NCBI GenBank assembly: GCA_028284635.1
Contig: JANQRJ010000067.1
Coordinates: 62,001 to 126,000 of the forward strand
Direction of reading: 5' to 3'
DNA: 64,000 nt
From: Pelagicoccus sp.
GTDB taxonomy: Bacteria > Verrucomicrobiota > Verrucomicrobiia > Opitutales > Opitutaceae
Shown: positions 36,770-45,146 of the stretch, piece by piece
Layout of the letters: every line of letters starts with the position of its first letter
How positions within the stretch are numbered: the stretch's first letter is position 1
Notes under the pieces: model-generated
The model's input: only the letters and a program-made list of their open reading frames with translations
Told to the model about the DNA's origin: nothing
Database searches by the model: none
Translations under genes and position numbers: made by a program

Positions 36770-37358
36770 TGTTCGTAGCCATCAAGGTTTTAAGCTTCAA
36801 CATCCCTCGCCGCATCGCCGTCTTCACGGTGCCAAGCGGCATATTCAATTCGTCGGATATCTCCTGCTGCGTGTAGCCCTTGCTCATCGCGAGCTCCAAG
36901 CTCAGGCGTTGCGACTCAGGCAGCTTCTGGAGCATCCGCCTCAATATGCCGACCTGATCCTTCACCGTAACCGTGTCTGAAGGATCGCGATCCGCAGCGT
37001 TCAACCGATCGGCCGGAGACTGCAGCGTCATCGGATCTTCCGCCACCGTCACGGGCTTCATCGCGCGCAAGCGGTCGATGCAAAGACGCTTGGTCACCAG
37101 CATCGACCAGCTAAACGGACGAGAGAGCTTGGGATCGTATCGATGCGCCGTCTTCCAGATCTTGACGAAAGCGTCCTGCAGAACTTCTTCCGCCAAGCCC
37201 CGATCCTTGAGAAACTTGAGGATGTACGAGAAAAGCGGACGCGAGTACCGGGCATACAGTTCCTCGAACGCGCCGCGCTCGCGCGCCCCGATCCGGCGCA
37301 TCAGCTCCGCCTCGACGCTGGCATCGTCCAAATCCGTTTTGCTGACCACTGCCATCAT
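36762..37358 (-). CDS. ECF-family RNA polymerase sigma factor
   Basis: A 198-residue sigma-70 ECF protein. Region 2 is seen in ELYARYSRPLFSYILKFLKDRG and LQDAFVKIWKTAHRYDP, and region 4 in LPESQRLSLELAMSKGYTQQEISDELNMPLGTVKTAMRRGMLKL, the helix-turn-helix that reads the -35 element. The ORF track start (37400) overlaps the upstream gene; the ATG at 37358 was chosen, 7 bases after that gene's stop. The overlap with the RskA-like gene shows that it is the cognate partner. The group resembles the SigK/ECF19-like sigma factors regulated by RskA-type proteins. Confidence 0.92.
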   Translation of the reverse strand: MMAVVSKTDLDDASVEAELMRRIGARERGAFEELYARYSRPLFSYILKFLKDRGLAEEVLQDAFVKIWKTAHRYDPKLSRPFSWSMLVTKRLCIDRLRAMKPVTVAEDPMTLQSPADRLNAADRDPSDTVTVKDQVGILRRMLQKLPESQRLSLELAMSKGYTQQEISDELNMPLGTVKTAMRRGMLKLKTLMATNNE

Positions 37359-37365
37359 GGGAAGG

Positions 37366-37929
37366 CTAGTCGTTGGCCGCCTCTTCGAGATCCGTTCCAA
37401 TCTCCACCTGCTCGAGCCGCTCGTATTCGAATCGATCGCCGAGGCCCGTTATCACTTTGACCAGTCCCTTGCGCAGCACGGCCTTGTGGGCGTTTCGGAC
37501 GCGCTCGTAACTGCTGAAGACCATGCTGTCGCGCTCGCGCGTGATACCGAGGTTGTTCTTATCGCCCTCTTTCCTGAGCACGGTCTGAAAACGAGCCTCG
37601 ATCTGGCCAAGCCCATCCGATCCCCATTTGTGGATCACGAACAGCAACTCCGGCTCGCCGGGCGGGTTTCTTCGAGCGCCCCAGCGAGAAATCTTGTACT
37701 CGATCGGAAAACCAAGCTCCTCCAAGACCTCTTCCAACGCCTCCCGGAAGAGATAGAAACGATCGCGGTCACCCACGTCGTGGTGAGAATAGTTCACGCT
37801 GTCCATCACTTCGATGTACAACGTATCCGCCTCCGTAAGGATAATCGGCGGAGACTGTTTCCTCGGCTTCGCGTCAGCCAGTACGACCAAAGACAAAACG
37901 CCAAGCGCTATAGGCAGAATTCGTTTCAT
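37366..37929 (-). CDS. Exported protein of unknown function upstream of the sigma factor
   Basis: A 187-residue protein with a signal peptide (MKRILPIALGVLSLVVLADA, cleavage likely after ~20 residues). The rest is soluble, with VNYSHHDVGDRDRFYLFREALEEVLEELGFP and ERDSMVFSSYERVRNAHKAVL. No family was recognised. It is the first gene of a three-gene minus-strand operon with the ECF sigma and anti-sigma factors (7-base gap), so it may take part in the envelope response or be a target of it. Confidence 0.75.
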   Translation of the reverse strand: MKRILPIALGVLSLVVLADAKPRKQSPPIILTEADTLYIEVMDSVNYSHHDVGDRDRFYLFREALEEVLEELGFPIEYKISRWGARRNPPGEPELLFVIHKWGSDGLGQIEARFQTVLRKEGDKNNLGITRERDSMVFSSYERVRNAHKAVLRKGLVKVITGLGDRFEYERLEQVEIGTDLEEAAND

Positions 37930-38112
37930 TTGATAAGATGGGAAGGTTGCCGAGACCGAAAAAATGGATTTGGCAACAATAGGGATTCGAAGACGGAAGC
38001 CAAAACGGATTCAACAATCCCAGCGCCGTCAAGAGCGTGAAACAAGAAACCAGGGGAGCACCCCTTCCTTCGCTCTCGACACGCTCCGGCCCGCACGCGC
38101 ATATCAGAAGCT

Positions 38113-39255
38113 GTGAACGCCACGGAAGCAAATCTAGCCCGCGAAGAGCCTGGCGAAGTCGGGCTCGTCGAGCCAGTCGACTTCCACCAAAGCGAGCCAT
38201 TCGAGTTCGCCAGCGGCGCTTCGATCCCGGAGTTCACCCTTCGCTACGAAACCTACGGCCGACTCAACGCCGACAAGAGCAACGTCATCCTGATAGCCCA
38301 TGCTCTCACCGGCGACCACCACTGCGCCGGCGTCCACTCATTCAAAGACCGCAAGCCCGGCTGGTGGAACAACATGATCGGCCCTGGCAAGCCCATCGAC
38401 ACCAACCGCTTCTTCGTCCTCTGCGCCAACTGCATCGGCGGGTGCCAAGGCTCCACCGGCCCCACTTCCAACAATCCCGCCACCGGCAAGCCCTACAGCC
38501 TCACCTTCCCTTTCGTCACCATCCGCGACATGGTCCGCAGCCAGAAGCTGCTGCTCGACAGCCTCGAAATCCCCTTCCTCTACGCCGTCATTGGCGGCTC
38601 CATGGGCGGCATGCAAGTGCTGCAGTGGGCCATCGAGTACCCCGACTACGTGCGCCGCATCCTCCCCATGGCCACCACCTGGCGGCAGAATTCCCAGGCC
38701 ATCGCCTTCGACGAGGTCGGACGCCAGGCCATCATGCAGGATCCCGAGTGGAAGAACGGCGACTATGACCCCGCAGCCGGACCCAACGTCGGCCTCGCCA
38801 TAGCCCGCATGATGGCCCACATCACCTACCTCTCCGACAAAGGCATGGACCGCAAATTCGGCCGCCGCCGCCAGGCCGGCAAGGACAGCGCCTACAGTTT
38901 CGACGTCGAGTTCGAGGTAGAGAGCTACCTGCGATACCAAGGCGAAAGCTTCACCAACCGCTTCGACGCCAACACCTATCTCTACTTCACCCGAGCCCTC
39001 GGCTATTTCGATCTGGCCGAAACCCACGGAAACCTAGACGCCGCCGTATCCAAAATGTCATGTCGAGCGCTTGTGGTCGGTTTCACCTCCGACTGGCTCT
39101 TTCCTCCAGAGCAGAATCGCGAAATCGCTCTAGCCATGCTGCGCCAAGGCAAGGAAGCCTCCTACCTGCAGATCGACATCGACCTCGGACACGACTCCTT
39201 CCTCATCGACTCGCCCGAGCTCTTCCAGCTCACCCGCGACTTCCTCAGCAAGTAG
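38113..39255 (+). CDS. metX: Homoserine O-acetyltransferase (MetX)
   Basis: A 380-residue alpha/beta-hydrolase of the MetX family. Visible parts are LIAHALTGDHHCAG, GPTSNNPATGKPYS, the nucleophile Ser in VIGGSMGGMQVLQWA, the catalytic Asp in GFTSDWLFPPEQ and the catalytic His in DLGHDSFL. It acetylates L-homoserine for methionine synthesis (some relatives use succinyl-CoA). The start is GTG at 38113. The stop TAG lies inside the first bases of the repeat element at 39252. It faces metW tail to tail; in many proteobacteria these two genes are side by side in one operon. Confidence 0.93.
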   Translation: MNATEANLAREEPGEVGLVEPVDFHQSEPFEFASGASIPEFTLRYETYGRLNADKSNVILIAHALTGDHHCAGVHSFKDRKPGWWNNMIGPGKPIDTNRFFVLCANCIGGCQGSTGPTSNNPATGKPYSLTFPFVTIRDMVRSQKLLLDSLEIPFLYAVIGGSMGGMQVLQWAIEYPDYVRRILPMATTWRQNSQAIAFDEVGRQAIMQDPEWKNGDYDPAAGPNVGLAIARMMAHITYLSDKGMDRKFGRRRQAGKDSAYSFDVEFEVESYLRYQGESFTNRFDANTYLYFTRALGYFDLAETHGNLDAAVSKMSCRALVVGFTSDWLFPPEQNREIALAMLRQGKEASYLQIDIDLGHDSFLIDSPELFQLTRDFLSK

Positions 39256-39401
39256 CGCGGATCCCGCAGAGCGGGATCGCGACCGCATTGTTTTATCCCC
39301 ATCATCTTCTTCATCCTCATCTTTATCCTGGGATGAGGATGAAGATGAGGAGGGGGATGATGAGGGCGAATCGCGGGCGCGGTCCAAAAGCTCCGCGCTA
39401 C
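39252..39401. repeat. Composite inverted-repeat element bounded by GTAGCGCGGA, between metX and metW
   Basis: GTAGCGCGGA at 39252-39261 is repeated as its exact complement TCCGCGCTAC at 39392-39401. Inside are a hairpin GATCCCGC-AGA-GCGGGATC (39260-39278) and an imperfect CATCTTCTTCATCC/GGATGAAGATG hairpin (about 39300-39365). The metX TAG (39253-39255) and, on the other strand, the metW TAG (39398-39400) both lie within the end repeats. The element therefore spans exactly the space between two convergent genes and may terminate both. Confidence 0.75.
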
Positions 39402-40075
39402 GTCGGCTCTACCAGATCGTACAAGGCATAGCCGCTGAGCAAGTTGGGCAAAGCCCGCGTCTCCCGCGTCCAATCCCCTCGCAAGCGACGACGACGCTCG
39501 ATGCGGATCCCGTTCTCCGCGCAAAAGGTCTCGAACTGCCGCACCGACACCGGGTTGCTCGGACGACTCTCCCACCAACGACCCGGATACACCTCGTTCA
39601 CGATCCGCTGACCGTCCAGCATCATGCTCATCCGGTTGCGCCAGTAGCCGAAATTCACGAAGCCCACCAGCACGTGACGCGAGACTCTCAAGGCCTCCTT
39701 GATCACCGCCCCTGGATCGACGAGCTCCTGCACGGTACGCGAGCAAATCACATAGTCGAAATGCTTGTCCGGAAAGGCCTGCATGAACTCCATCATGTCG
39801 CCCATGTACACGCTTAAGCCTCGCTTCACGCCAGAGCGAGCCTTGTCCGAATCCAAGTCGACCCCCGTAGCCGCAATGCCAAGCTTGCTCTTCAAATAGT
39901 CCAGCAGCACGCCGCGACCGCAGCCCAAGTCGACCACCCGAGAGCCAGGCTCGACCCACTCCCGCATCACCTGCATATCGACTGTCCGCTTGTCCTTCAC
40001 TGCCTCGTTTTTCGAAAGCCAGCCGCCAGCAAAGCCACGACCCCTCAGCCGCACAAGACCGAAACTCCCACCCAA
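39398..40075 (-). CDS. metW: MetW-like methionine biosynthesis protein (SAM-binding fold)
   Basis: A 225-residue protein with VVDLGCGRGVLLDYLKS (SAM loop), VDLDSDKA, MEFMQAFPDKHFDYVICSRTVQEL, and the MetW-typical FVNFGYWRNRMSMMLDGQ and WWESRPSNPVSVRQFETFC. MetW assists MetX in methionine synthesis in many bacteria. The ORF track start is a TTG at 40075; GTG codons at 40054 and 40000 are better aligned with shorter MetW proteins, so the true start is uncertain. The stop TAG is part of the repeat element at 39252-39401. Confidence 0.88.
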   Translation of the reverse strand: MGGSFGLVRLRGRGFAGGWLSKNEAVKDKRTVDMQVMREWVEPGSRVVDLGCGRGVLLDYLKSKLGIAATGVDLDSDKARSGVKRGLSVYMGDMMEFMQAFPDKHFDYVICSRTVQELVDPGAVIKEALRVSRHVLVGFVNFGYWRNRMSMMLDGQRIVNEVYPGRWWESRPSNPVSVRQFETFCAENGIRIERRRRLRGDWTRETRALPNLLSGYALYDLVEPT

Positions 40076-40083
40076 AGCAGCGT

Positions 40084-40123
40084 CCGACAGTTAACTTTCC
40101 AACGTTGGAAAGTTAACTGTCGG
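40084..40123. repeat. 40-bp perfect palindrome upstream of metW and the GT4 gene
   Basis: CCGACAGTTAACTTTCCAAC is followed at once by its exact reverse complement, giving 40 bases of perfect dyad symmetry with no loop. It sits in the roughly 115-base intergenic space between divergent metW and the glycosyltransferase. It may be a cruciform-forming repeat or a regulator-binding site. A transcript across it would form a 20-bp stem. Confidence 0.85.
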
Positions 40124-40190
40124 CAAGAGGATGGGGCGACCGGTGAATCAGGCTCGCGTTCCGCCTAGCTGATAGGCAGCAAATGAGGCC

Positions 40191-41387
40191 GTGAAAAGAT
40201 CCAGCGCCGAGCCTTCCCGACCTCTCCAACTGGCTTACGATATTCGACGACTCTCTGCGGGCGGCTTCAATGGTGGCATCAAGATCCACCACTACGAATT
40301 CCTCCGCTACTTCTCGGAGCGCCACGCAAATGAACTCGCCATAACAGTTTTCTGCCGGGAAGCGCTGGTCGAGGAGCTCGGCTTTCTCGAAGCCAATCCC
40401 CGCAATAACGTCATCATAACCAACGAGAAACCTACTCGCGACTTTCGCAATGGCGACGGCAGCCTGCCGCCTATCCGCTACTGGCCCAGCATCCCGAAGG
40501 AAGGCCTGAAACGCATTGGTATCGACGTCCTGTATTGCGGGTTCGGCTCTTCCGAACTCTCCAGTCCAGGCGTTCCGCAAGTCAGCCTCCTCGTGGACAC
40601 GCTGCATCGCGATTTTCCTGAGGCGCTGCCCGAGACCGAACACGCCGCTCGAGAGAGAGTTTTCCAGGACAGCATCGCGAATTCGGCACTCGTCCAGACC
40701 AACTCCAGGTTCTGCGTCGAAAGCCTGAAGAAACACTTTCCCGAAAGCGCCGGAAAGACGTTCCCCATCCATCTCCCCCTACACGGACGCTTCAACCGCG
40801 TCAAAATGGGCCAGCTACCCGAGACACTCCACCGCCGCTACCACGGCTACTTCCTATATCCGGCAAACTACTGGCCGCACAAGAACCACGAGAATCTCCT
40901 GCAAGGCTACCTTCGCTACCGGAAGCTTGAGAGCTCTCAGCCCCTCGATCTAGCCCTCACCGGCCATCCCGGCGAAGAGGAAGCGAAACTGAAAACTCTC
41001 GCCGCCCAGCTTGACCTCGCAGACTGCGTTCACTTTCTAGGTCATCTCGAAGACGAAACCTACAAAGCCGTCTGGGAGCTCAGCTCAGCCCTCGTCTTTC
41101 CTTCCCGCTACGAGGGATTCGGCATGCCGATCCTCGAGGGGATGTATTTCCAGAAAGCCATCGCCTGCTCCCAGGCCGCCAGCCTCCCCGAGATCGCTCC
41201 CCCCCAGGCACGACAGTTCAACCCAAACTCTCCGGAAGAAATCAGCCAAGCCCTGCTCTCCATCGCTAGAAATCCAGACGATCACAAAGCGCCACCCGAA
41301 GCCCTGGCCCGCTTCGACCTCAAGGCGGAAGCCGAAAAACTCTTCGCCAAGCTCCAAAAGGCCGCTCTCCACGAATCCCGTTCTTAA
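40191..41387 (+). CDS. GT4-type glycosyltransferase
   Basis: A 398-residue GT-B glycosyltransferase. The C-terminal Glycos_transf_1 domain is clear: YFLYPANYWPHKNHENLLQGY, then DLADCVHFLGHLEDE and SSALVFPSRYEGFGMPILEGM, with the E..FG.p..E signature of retaining GT4 enzymes. The N-terminal acceptor domain contains LLVDTLHRDFPEALP. The start is GTG at 40191, as no ATG is in frame nearby. The stop codon TAA lies in a copy of the CTCTTAACTTTTAGC repeat. It is outside the main sugar island and the acceptor is unknown. Confidence 0.88.
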   Translation: MKRSSAEPSRPLQLAYDIRRLSAGGFNGGIKIHHYEFLRYFSERHANELAITVFCREALVEELGFLEANPRNNVIITNEKPTRDFRNGDGSLPPIRYWPSIPKEGLKRIGIDVLYCGFGSSELSSPGVPQVSLLVDTLHRDFPEALPETEHAARERVFQDSIANSALVQTNSRFCVESLKKHFPESAGKTFPIHLPLHGRFNRVKMGQLPETLHRRYHGYFLYPANYWPHKNHENLLQGYLRYRKLESSQPLDLALTGHPGEEEAKLKTLAAQLDLADCVHFLGHLEDETYKAVWELSSALVFPSRYEGFGMPILEGMYFQKAIACSQAASLPEIAPPQARQFNPNSPEEISQALLSIARNPDDHKAPPEALARFDLKAEAEKLFAKLQKAALHESRS

Positions 41388-41412
41388 CTTTTAGCTCTTA
41401 GCTCTTAACTTC
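41382..41412. repeat. Single arm of the CTCTTAACTTTTAGC repeat family
   Basis: The sequence TCTTAACTTTTAGCTCTTAGCTCTTAACTT matches the complement of the arms at 32767-32857. It starts at the stop codon of the glycosyltransferase and fills the short gap before the SNF2 gene (start 41421). No matching second arm was seen here. Confidence 0.55.
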
Positions 41413-41420
41413 TCCCCCAA

Positions 41421-44400
41421 ATGCCTACAGACGACTCGAATACCTGGAGAAGCAATCTACAAGCGAGTCTCGGGCGGGATCTGACGAGCAACGAACGCAA
41501 GCAACTAGACGCCCTTGCGGAGCTTTTCGAGGAGCTCGAGTGGCGCGACACGCTCTACGCCAAGGACCTCGAAGCCTTCGACGAAACCATCAAGCTCAAG
41601 GCAACCGACCCCAGCAAGCCGATCAGCGACGGACTCTGGACCGAAAAGCCGAACAACGAGCACGCTCTGCTCCAGTACGTCGCCTACCTCCTGGAACGCT
41701 TCGAAATACCCGTCCCTGAGTTCCTTGCCTCCCAAGTCGACACGAAAGCCATCCAAGCGGAACTCGCTCAAAGGGCCCTCGCCAAGGAAACCCGGCTGTG
41801 GAAGAACCGCCTCGGCAACCTCTCCCAAAAGCGCGTCGCCAAGTCCGGCTCTTGCCTCCAGATCCGTCTCAAGCTCAGCGGCAAGAGCCTGAAGTGGGAG
41901 GGCCGCCCCTCCCCCGAGCTGCCCTTTGAGGTCATCACAGCGAAAGACTTCGGCCAATGGCTCTCCAGAGACTACGGCTTCCTCGAGCGCTTCGAGCCCG
42001 GCAGCGTGGTGCTCTGCTCCCTCTTCCAGGAATACTTCAAATCCAGCCAGCGAGCCCGGCTCGATCTCGACAAGAGCGAGGACTGCGCCTTTCTCAACAA
42101 GCTCCTCCACCACTCCGTCGCCAAAAACCAGATACTCGGAAGCGACGATCTTCCACTCCCTGTATCCGATCTTTACCTACACTGGACGGGAATCAAGGAC
42201 GGCATCGACAAAGACGGCTGCTACGCCCTCAGGCTCCAGCTCTCAGACGGTTCCACAGCCCCCTTCCCGATGACCTACCTCGCCGGAGAAGAGCCGCTAT
42301 ACCTCGCTTCGGAAGTCCTCTACCGAGGCCCTGCTTTGCTGAGAGCGAACGAAAGCCCCAACGCAGCCTTCAGCATTCCCGCTGCCGCCATGGAAGCGCC
42401 CGAAGGACTGCTCTTCCTGCGCAACCACGGACTCCCCCTGCCCGAAAGCGTTGGCGACAGCGTCGTCTGCGTGCCTATGCAGGCCCGTCTCTATTGCCAC
42501 CTCCGACTGGAAGAGACCGAATGGGCCAAAAGGAGCTTCATCGACTGCCGTCTCGTGGCCGTCTCCCCGGATCAAGCCTACTGGTTCATCCTCACCGAAG
42601 ACGGCTGGGAAAAGACGCCCAGCCTCGAGACGAACGAAGATCCCGCCGACGCTCCGGAGGGCACGCTTTTCGAGTATCCACCGGCTACCTACGCTGAGGA
42701 CGTGCTCGAAGCCTTCGAGCTCGAGGAGGTGGAAGACGCGGGAATCTGGAGTCGCGAAATCGGCAGCGATTTCGCCAACGCATTCGTAGACTGGATACAA
42801 GGCCTTCCTGGAAGTATTCAACTCATCCCGGACGAAGAGCTAGACACCTTGGTAGACGGACGTCCCGCTGGACGCTACACCCTCTCAGTCAGTCAGGACG
42901 AGCAGTCCGACTGGTTTAATGTGAAGCTCGATCCCCAATTTCTGGATACTAGCTTGAGCGAACAGGAACAGGAGATCGTCATGAAAGCGGAAGGCCGCTT
43001 CGCCTACCTGCCAGGCAAAGGCTGGAAGCGCTTCGAGCCCCAGGTAGACAGTTCCAATCGGGAGCTGCTCGACACCCTCGGCATCCACTTCGACGAGGCC
43101 AGGAAGGAGCAGCACAGTCTGCACACCCTGCAAGTCGCCGAAGCCAAGCTGGAAGACACCGCCTTCGCCGAACTGCAAAGCTCCATTCGCAAGCGCGGCA
43201 AGGAGCTCACTGCCAAGACCCCTGCCAACGTGCCCAAGGGCATCCGCTCCGAGCTGCGGCCCTACCAGATCGACGGCTTCAAATTTCTCGCCTTCCTCTC
43301 CCACAACCGTTTCGGCGGCGTGCTAGCCGACGACATGGGCCTCGGCAAGACGCTGCAAACCCTCACCTGGCTCACCTGGCTGAAGCTCAACCGCCCAGCC
43401 GAAGAGGCCTTCAATTGTCTCGTCGTCTGCCCCAAGTCGGTGATGCACGTCTGGCAAAGCGAAGTCGAGACCCATGCTACCCAACTTAGCATCGCGCTCT
43501 ACAATCCCGAAACCTGCTTCGCTCCGATTTGGCCCACCAGCGGCATCGACATCCTCGTGGCCAACTACTCCCAGCTACGCATCCACAAGGATTTCTTCAC
43601 CGGACAGCATTGGACGGTAACCATTCTCGACGAAGCTCAGTACATCAAGAACCCGCTCTCCCAGACCGCCAAGACCGCTCGCCAGCTCAAGGCCGACAAC
43701 CGCATAGCCCTGACCGGCACACCGGTGGAAAACCGGGCCGCCGATCTCTGGTCCATCTTCGCCTACGCTATGCCCGGACTGCTCGGCAGCAAGACGGCAT
43801 TCGCCAAGCAATACCGCGAATCGGATCCCCAGACCCCAGGCCGTCTGGCCAACCGCGTGCAGCACTTCATGATCCGCCGCAGCAAGAAACAGGTCGCAAC
43901 CGATTTGCCCGATCGAATCGAGGAGTCTCTCGTCTGCCAGATGGAGGGCGAGCAGCTCGACCTCTACAACGCAGAGCTCAAGCTCGCCCAGCAGAAGGTC
44001 ATGGGCATGGAATCCGGCTCCCAGTTCGACAAGGAACGCTTCAACATCCTCGCCTCCCTTCTACGCCTGCGCCAAATCTGCTGCCATCCCGGACTCATCG
44101 ACCCATCCTACGCCAAGGTGCGAAGCGCCAAGCTCGAGGGTCTGATCGATCTGGTCGCCGAACTGAAGGAAGAGGGACACAAGATTCTCATATTCTCCCA
44201 GTTCGTGGAGATGCTGAAGCTCATCGGCTCCACGCTCGACGGCATCAACTGCTCTCATCTGATGCTCACCGGCCAGACGCAGAACCGAGAGGAGCTGGTG
44301 CAGCAGTTCGAAAAAGACGATACGCAAACCGCCTTTTTGCTCTCTCTCCGGGCCGCCGGCTCCGGACTCAATCTGACTTCCGCGAGCTACGTCGCCCTTT

Positions 44401-44630
44401 ACGACCCCTGGTGGAATCCCGCCGTCGAGGCTCAAGCCATCGACCGCACCCACCGTATTGGCCAGAAGAATACGGTCAACGCCTACCGCCTGATCGCCAA
44501 GGACAGCGTCGAGCAGAAGATCCAGTCTCTGCAGTACAAGAAGGAAGCCCTGGCCAACGAAATCGTGCGCGAGGAATCGCTAGCCCAAATCCTCGATCTG
44601 GACAACCTCCGCTATGTCCTGAGCGAGTAA
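41421..44630 (+). CDS. SNF2-family DEAD/H helicase-like ATPase
   Basis: A 1069-residue protein. Residues ~610-1065 contain the SNF2 ATPase core: RPYQIDGFKFLAFLSHN, Walker A in ADDMGLGKT (~637-645), the DEAQ box in ILDEAQYIKNP, LTGTPVENRAADLWS (motif III), and motifs V-VI ending DPWWNPAVEAQAIDRTHRIGQ. The ~600 N-terminal residues are acidic, not homologous to anything I recognise, and take the place of the SWIM zinc finger found in some bacterial SNF2 proteins. Bacterial members remodel protein-DNA complexes or act on RNA polymerase (RapA). The specific role here is unknown. Confidence 0.9.
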   Translation: MPTDDSNTWRSNLQASLGRDLTSNERKQLDALAELFEELEWRDTLYAKDLEAFDETIKLKATDPSKPISDGLWTEKPNNEHALLQYVAYLLERFEIPVPEFLASQVDTKAIQAELAQRALAKETRLWKNRLGNLSQKRVAKSGSCLQIRLKLSGKSLKWEGRPSPELPFEVITAKDFGQWLSRDYGFLERFEPGSVVLCSLFQEYFKSSQRARLDLDKSEDCAFLNKLLHHSVAKNQILGSDDLPLPVSDLYLHWTGIKDGIDKDGCYALRLQLSDGSTAPFPMTYLAGEEPLYLASEVLYRGPALLRANESPNAAFSIPAAAMEAPEGLLFLRNHGLPLPESVGDSVVCVPMQARLYCHLRLEETEWAKRSFIDCRLVAVSPDQAYWFILTEDGWEKTPSLETNEDPADAPEGTLFEYPPATYAEDVLEAFELEEVEDAGIWSREIGSDFANAFVDWIQGLPGSIQLIPDEELDTLVDGRPAGRYTLSVSQDEQSDWFNVKLDPQFLDTSLSEQEQEIVMKAEGRFAYLPGKGWKRFEPQVDSSNRELLDTLGIHFDEARKEQHSLHTLQVAEAKLEDTAFAELQSSIRKRGKELTAKTPANVPKGIRSELRPYQIDGFKFLAFLSHNRFGGVLADDMGLGKTLQTLTWLTWLKLNRPAEEAFNCLVVCPKSVMHVWQSEVETHATQLSIALYNPETCFAPIWPTSGIDILVANYSQLRIHKDFFTGQHWTVTILDEAQYIKNPLSQTAKTARQLKADNRIALTGTPVENRAADLWSIFAYAMPGLLGSKTAFAKQYRESDPQTPGRLANRVQHFMIRRSKKQVATDLPDRIEESLVCQMEGEQLDLYNAELKLAQQKVMGMESGSQFDKERFNILASLLRLRQICCHPGLIDPSYAKVRSAKLEGLIDLVAELKEEGHKILIFSQFVEMLKLIGSTLDGINCSHLMLTGQTQNREELVQQFEKDDTQTAFLLSLRAAGSGLNLTSASYVALYDPWWNPAVEAQAIDRTHRIGQKNTVNAYRLIAKDSVEQKIQSLQYKKEALANEIVREESLAQILDLDNLRYVLSE

Positions 44631-44632
44631 AA

Positions 44633-44716
44633 AATCTTCATCTGCTTCTACTTCTTCATCTACTTCAAAAACCCTATGAGGAGAAGAAGATGAAGAAGTA
44701 GAAGCAGAAGAAGATT
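44633..44716. terminator. 34-bp stem hairpin of CTTCATC/GAAGATGAAG type between convergent genes
   Basis: Arms 44633-44666 and 44683-44716 pair over 34 nt with two mismatches and a 16-nt loop. The left arm begins three bases after the SNF2 stop and the right arm ends four bases before the stop of the minus-strand gene at 44721. One arm is pyrimidine-rich and the other purine-rich. It belongs to a family with copies near 39300, 56003, 59394 and 60353. It is well placed to be a bidirectional terminator. Confidence 0.8.
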
Positions 44717-44720
44717 GCTA

Positions 44721-45017
44721 TCAGTCTTCCTGCTCCTCGAGTTCGGCGTAGTCGGACATCAACTCGTTCACCAGCTGCTTGGCCCGCTCGCGCTCGCGAT
44801 AGCTGCTCAGGCTGCCCTCCGTGCCGCGAGTGATCAGATTCTCGGGAGCCTTGCGGCCAAAAAAGCTGAACAAGGCCAAAGCAAGCAGGCGAGGCAGATG
44901 GCGACTCGTCTCCACAAGATCGCTACGGACCTGCTCCCTCTCGTGATAAGAAAGGTTTCGCAGGCCAATCCATTCGATTTTCTTAGCAAGGTCTTTGGCG
45001 GTAGTGGTGTCGGTCAT
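44721..45017 (-). CDS. Small unrecognised protein
   Basis: A 98-residue protein starting MTDTTTAKDLAKKIEWIG. It continues RNLSYHEREQVRSDLVETSRHLPRLLALALFSFFGRKAPE, a likely amphipathic or membrane-touching helix, and ends in an acidic tail. The ORF track start (45065) is a longer version, and ATG at 45017 looks more natural. No family was recognised. It is convergent with the SNF2 gene and separated from it only by the hairpin element. Confidence 0.6.
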   Translation of the reverse strand: MTDTTTAKDLAKKIEWIGLRNLSYHEREQVRSDLVETSRHLPRLLALALFSFFGRKAPENLITRGTEGSLSSYRERERAKQLVNELMSDYAELEEQED

Positions 45018-45146
45018 GAGGAAAAGCTTCGTCGTTTCGCCGCTTCGTGCGGACGCCAAACACAATAGCCGAAGCCACCGTTTTTGACCACACGATCCCC
45101 CTATCAGGTCTGGCCCTAGGTCGCTCGCAACGTACCTACCCGACCG

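Noticed and set aside
37930-38112. Possible SAM riboswitch upstream of metX
   Set aside because: The leader was read for SAM-I/SAM-II-like elements and no conserved core or pseudoknot pattern could be recognised by eye.
39296-39365. Possible CRISPR or microsatellite array from repeated CATC units
   Set aside because: The units are arms of a hairpin, not spaced direct repeats; there are no spacers or cas genes.
43529-44701. 390-residue + strand ORF
   Set aside because: It lies wholly within the SNF2 gene in another frame and has Arg/His/Pro-rich shadow composition with no motif.
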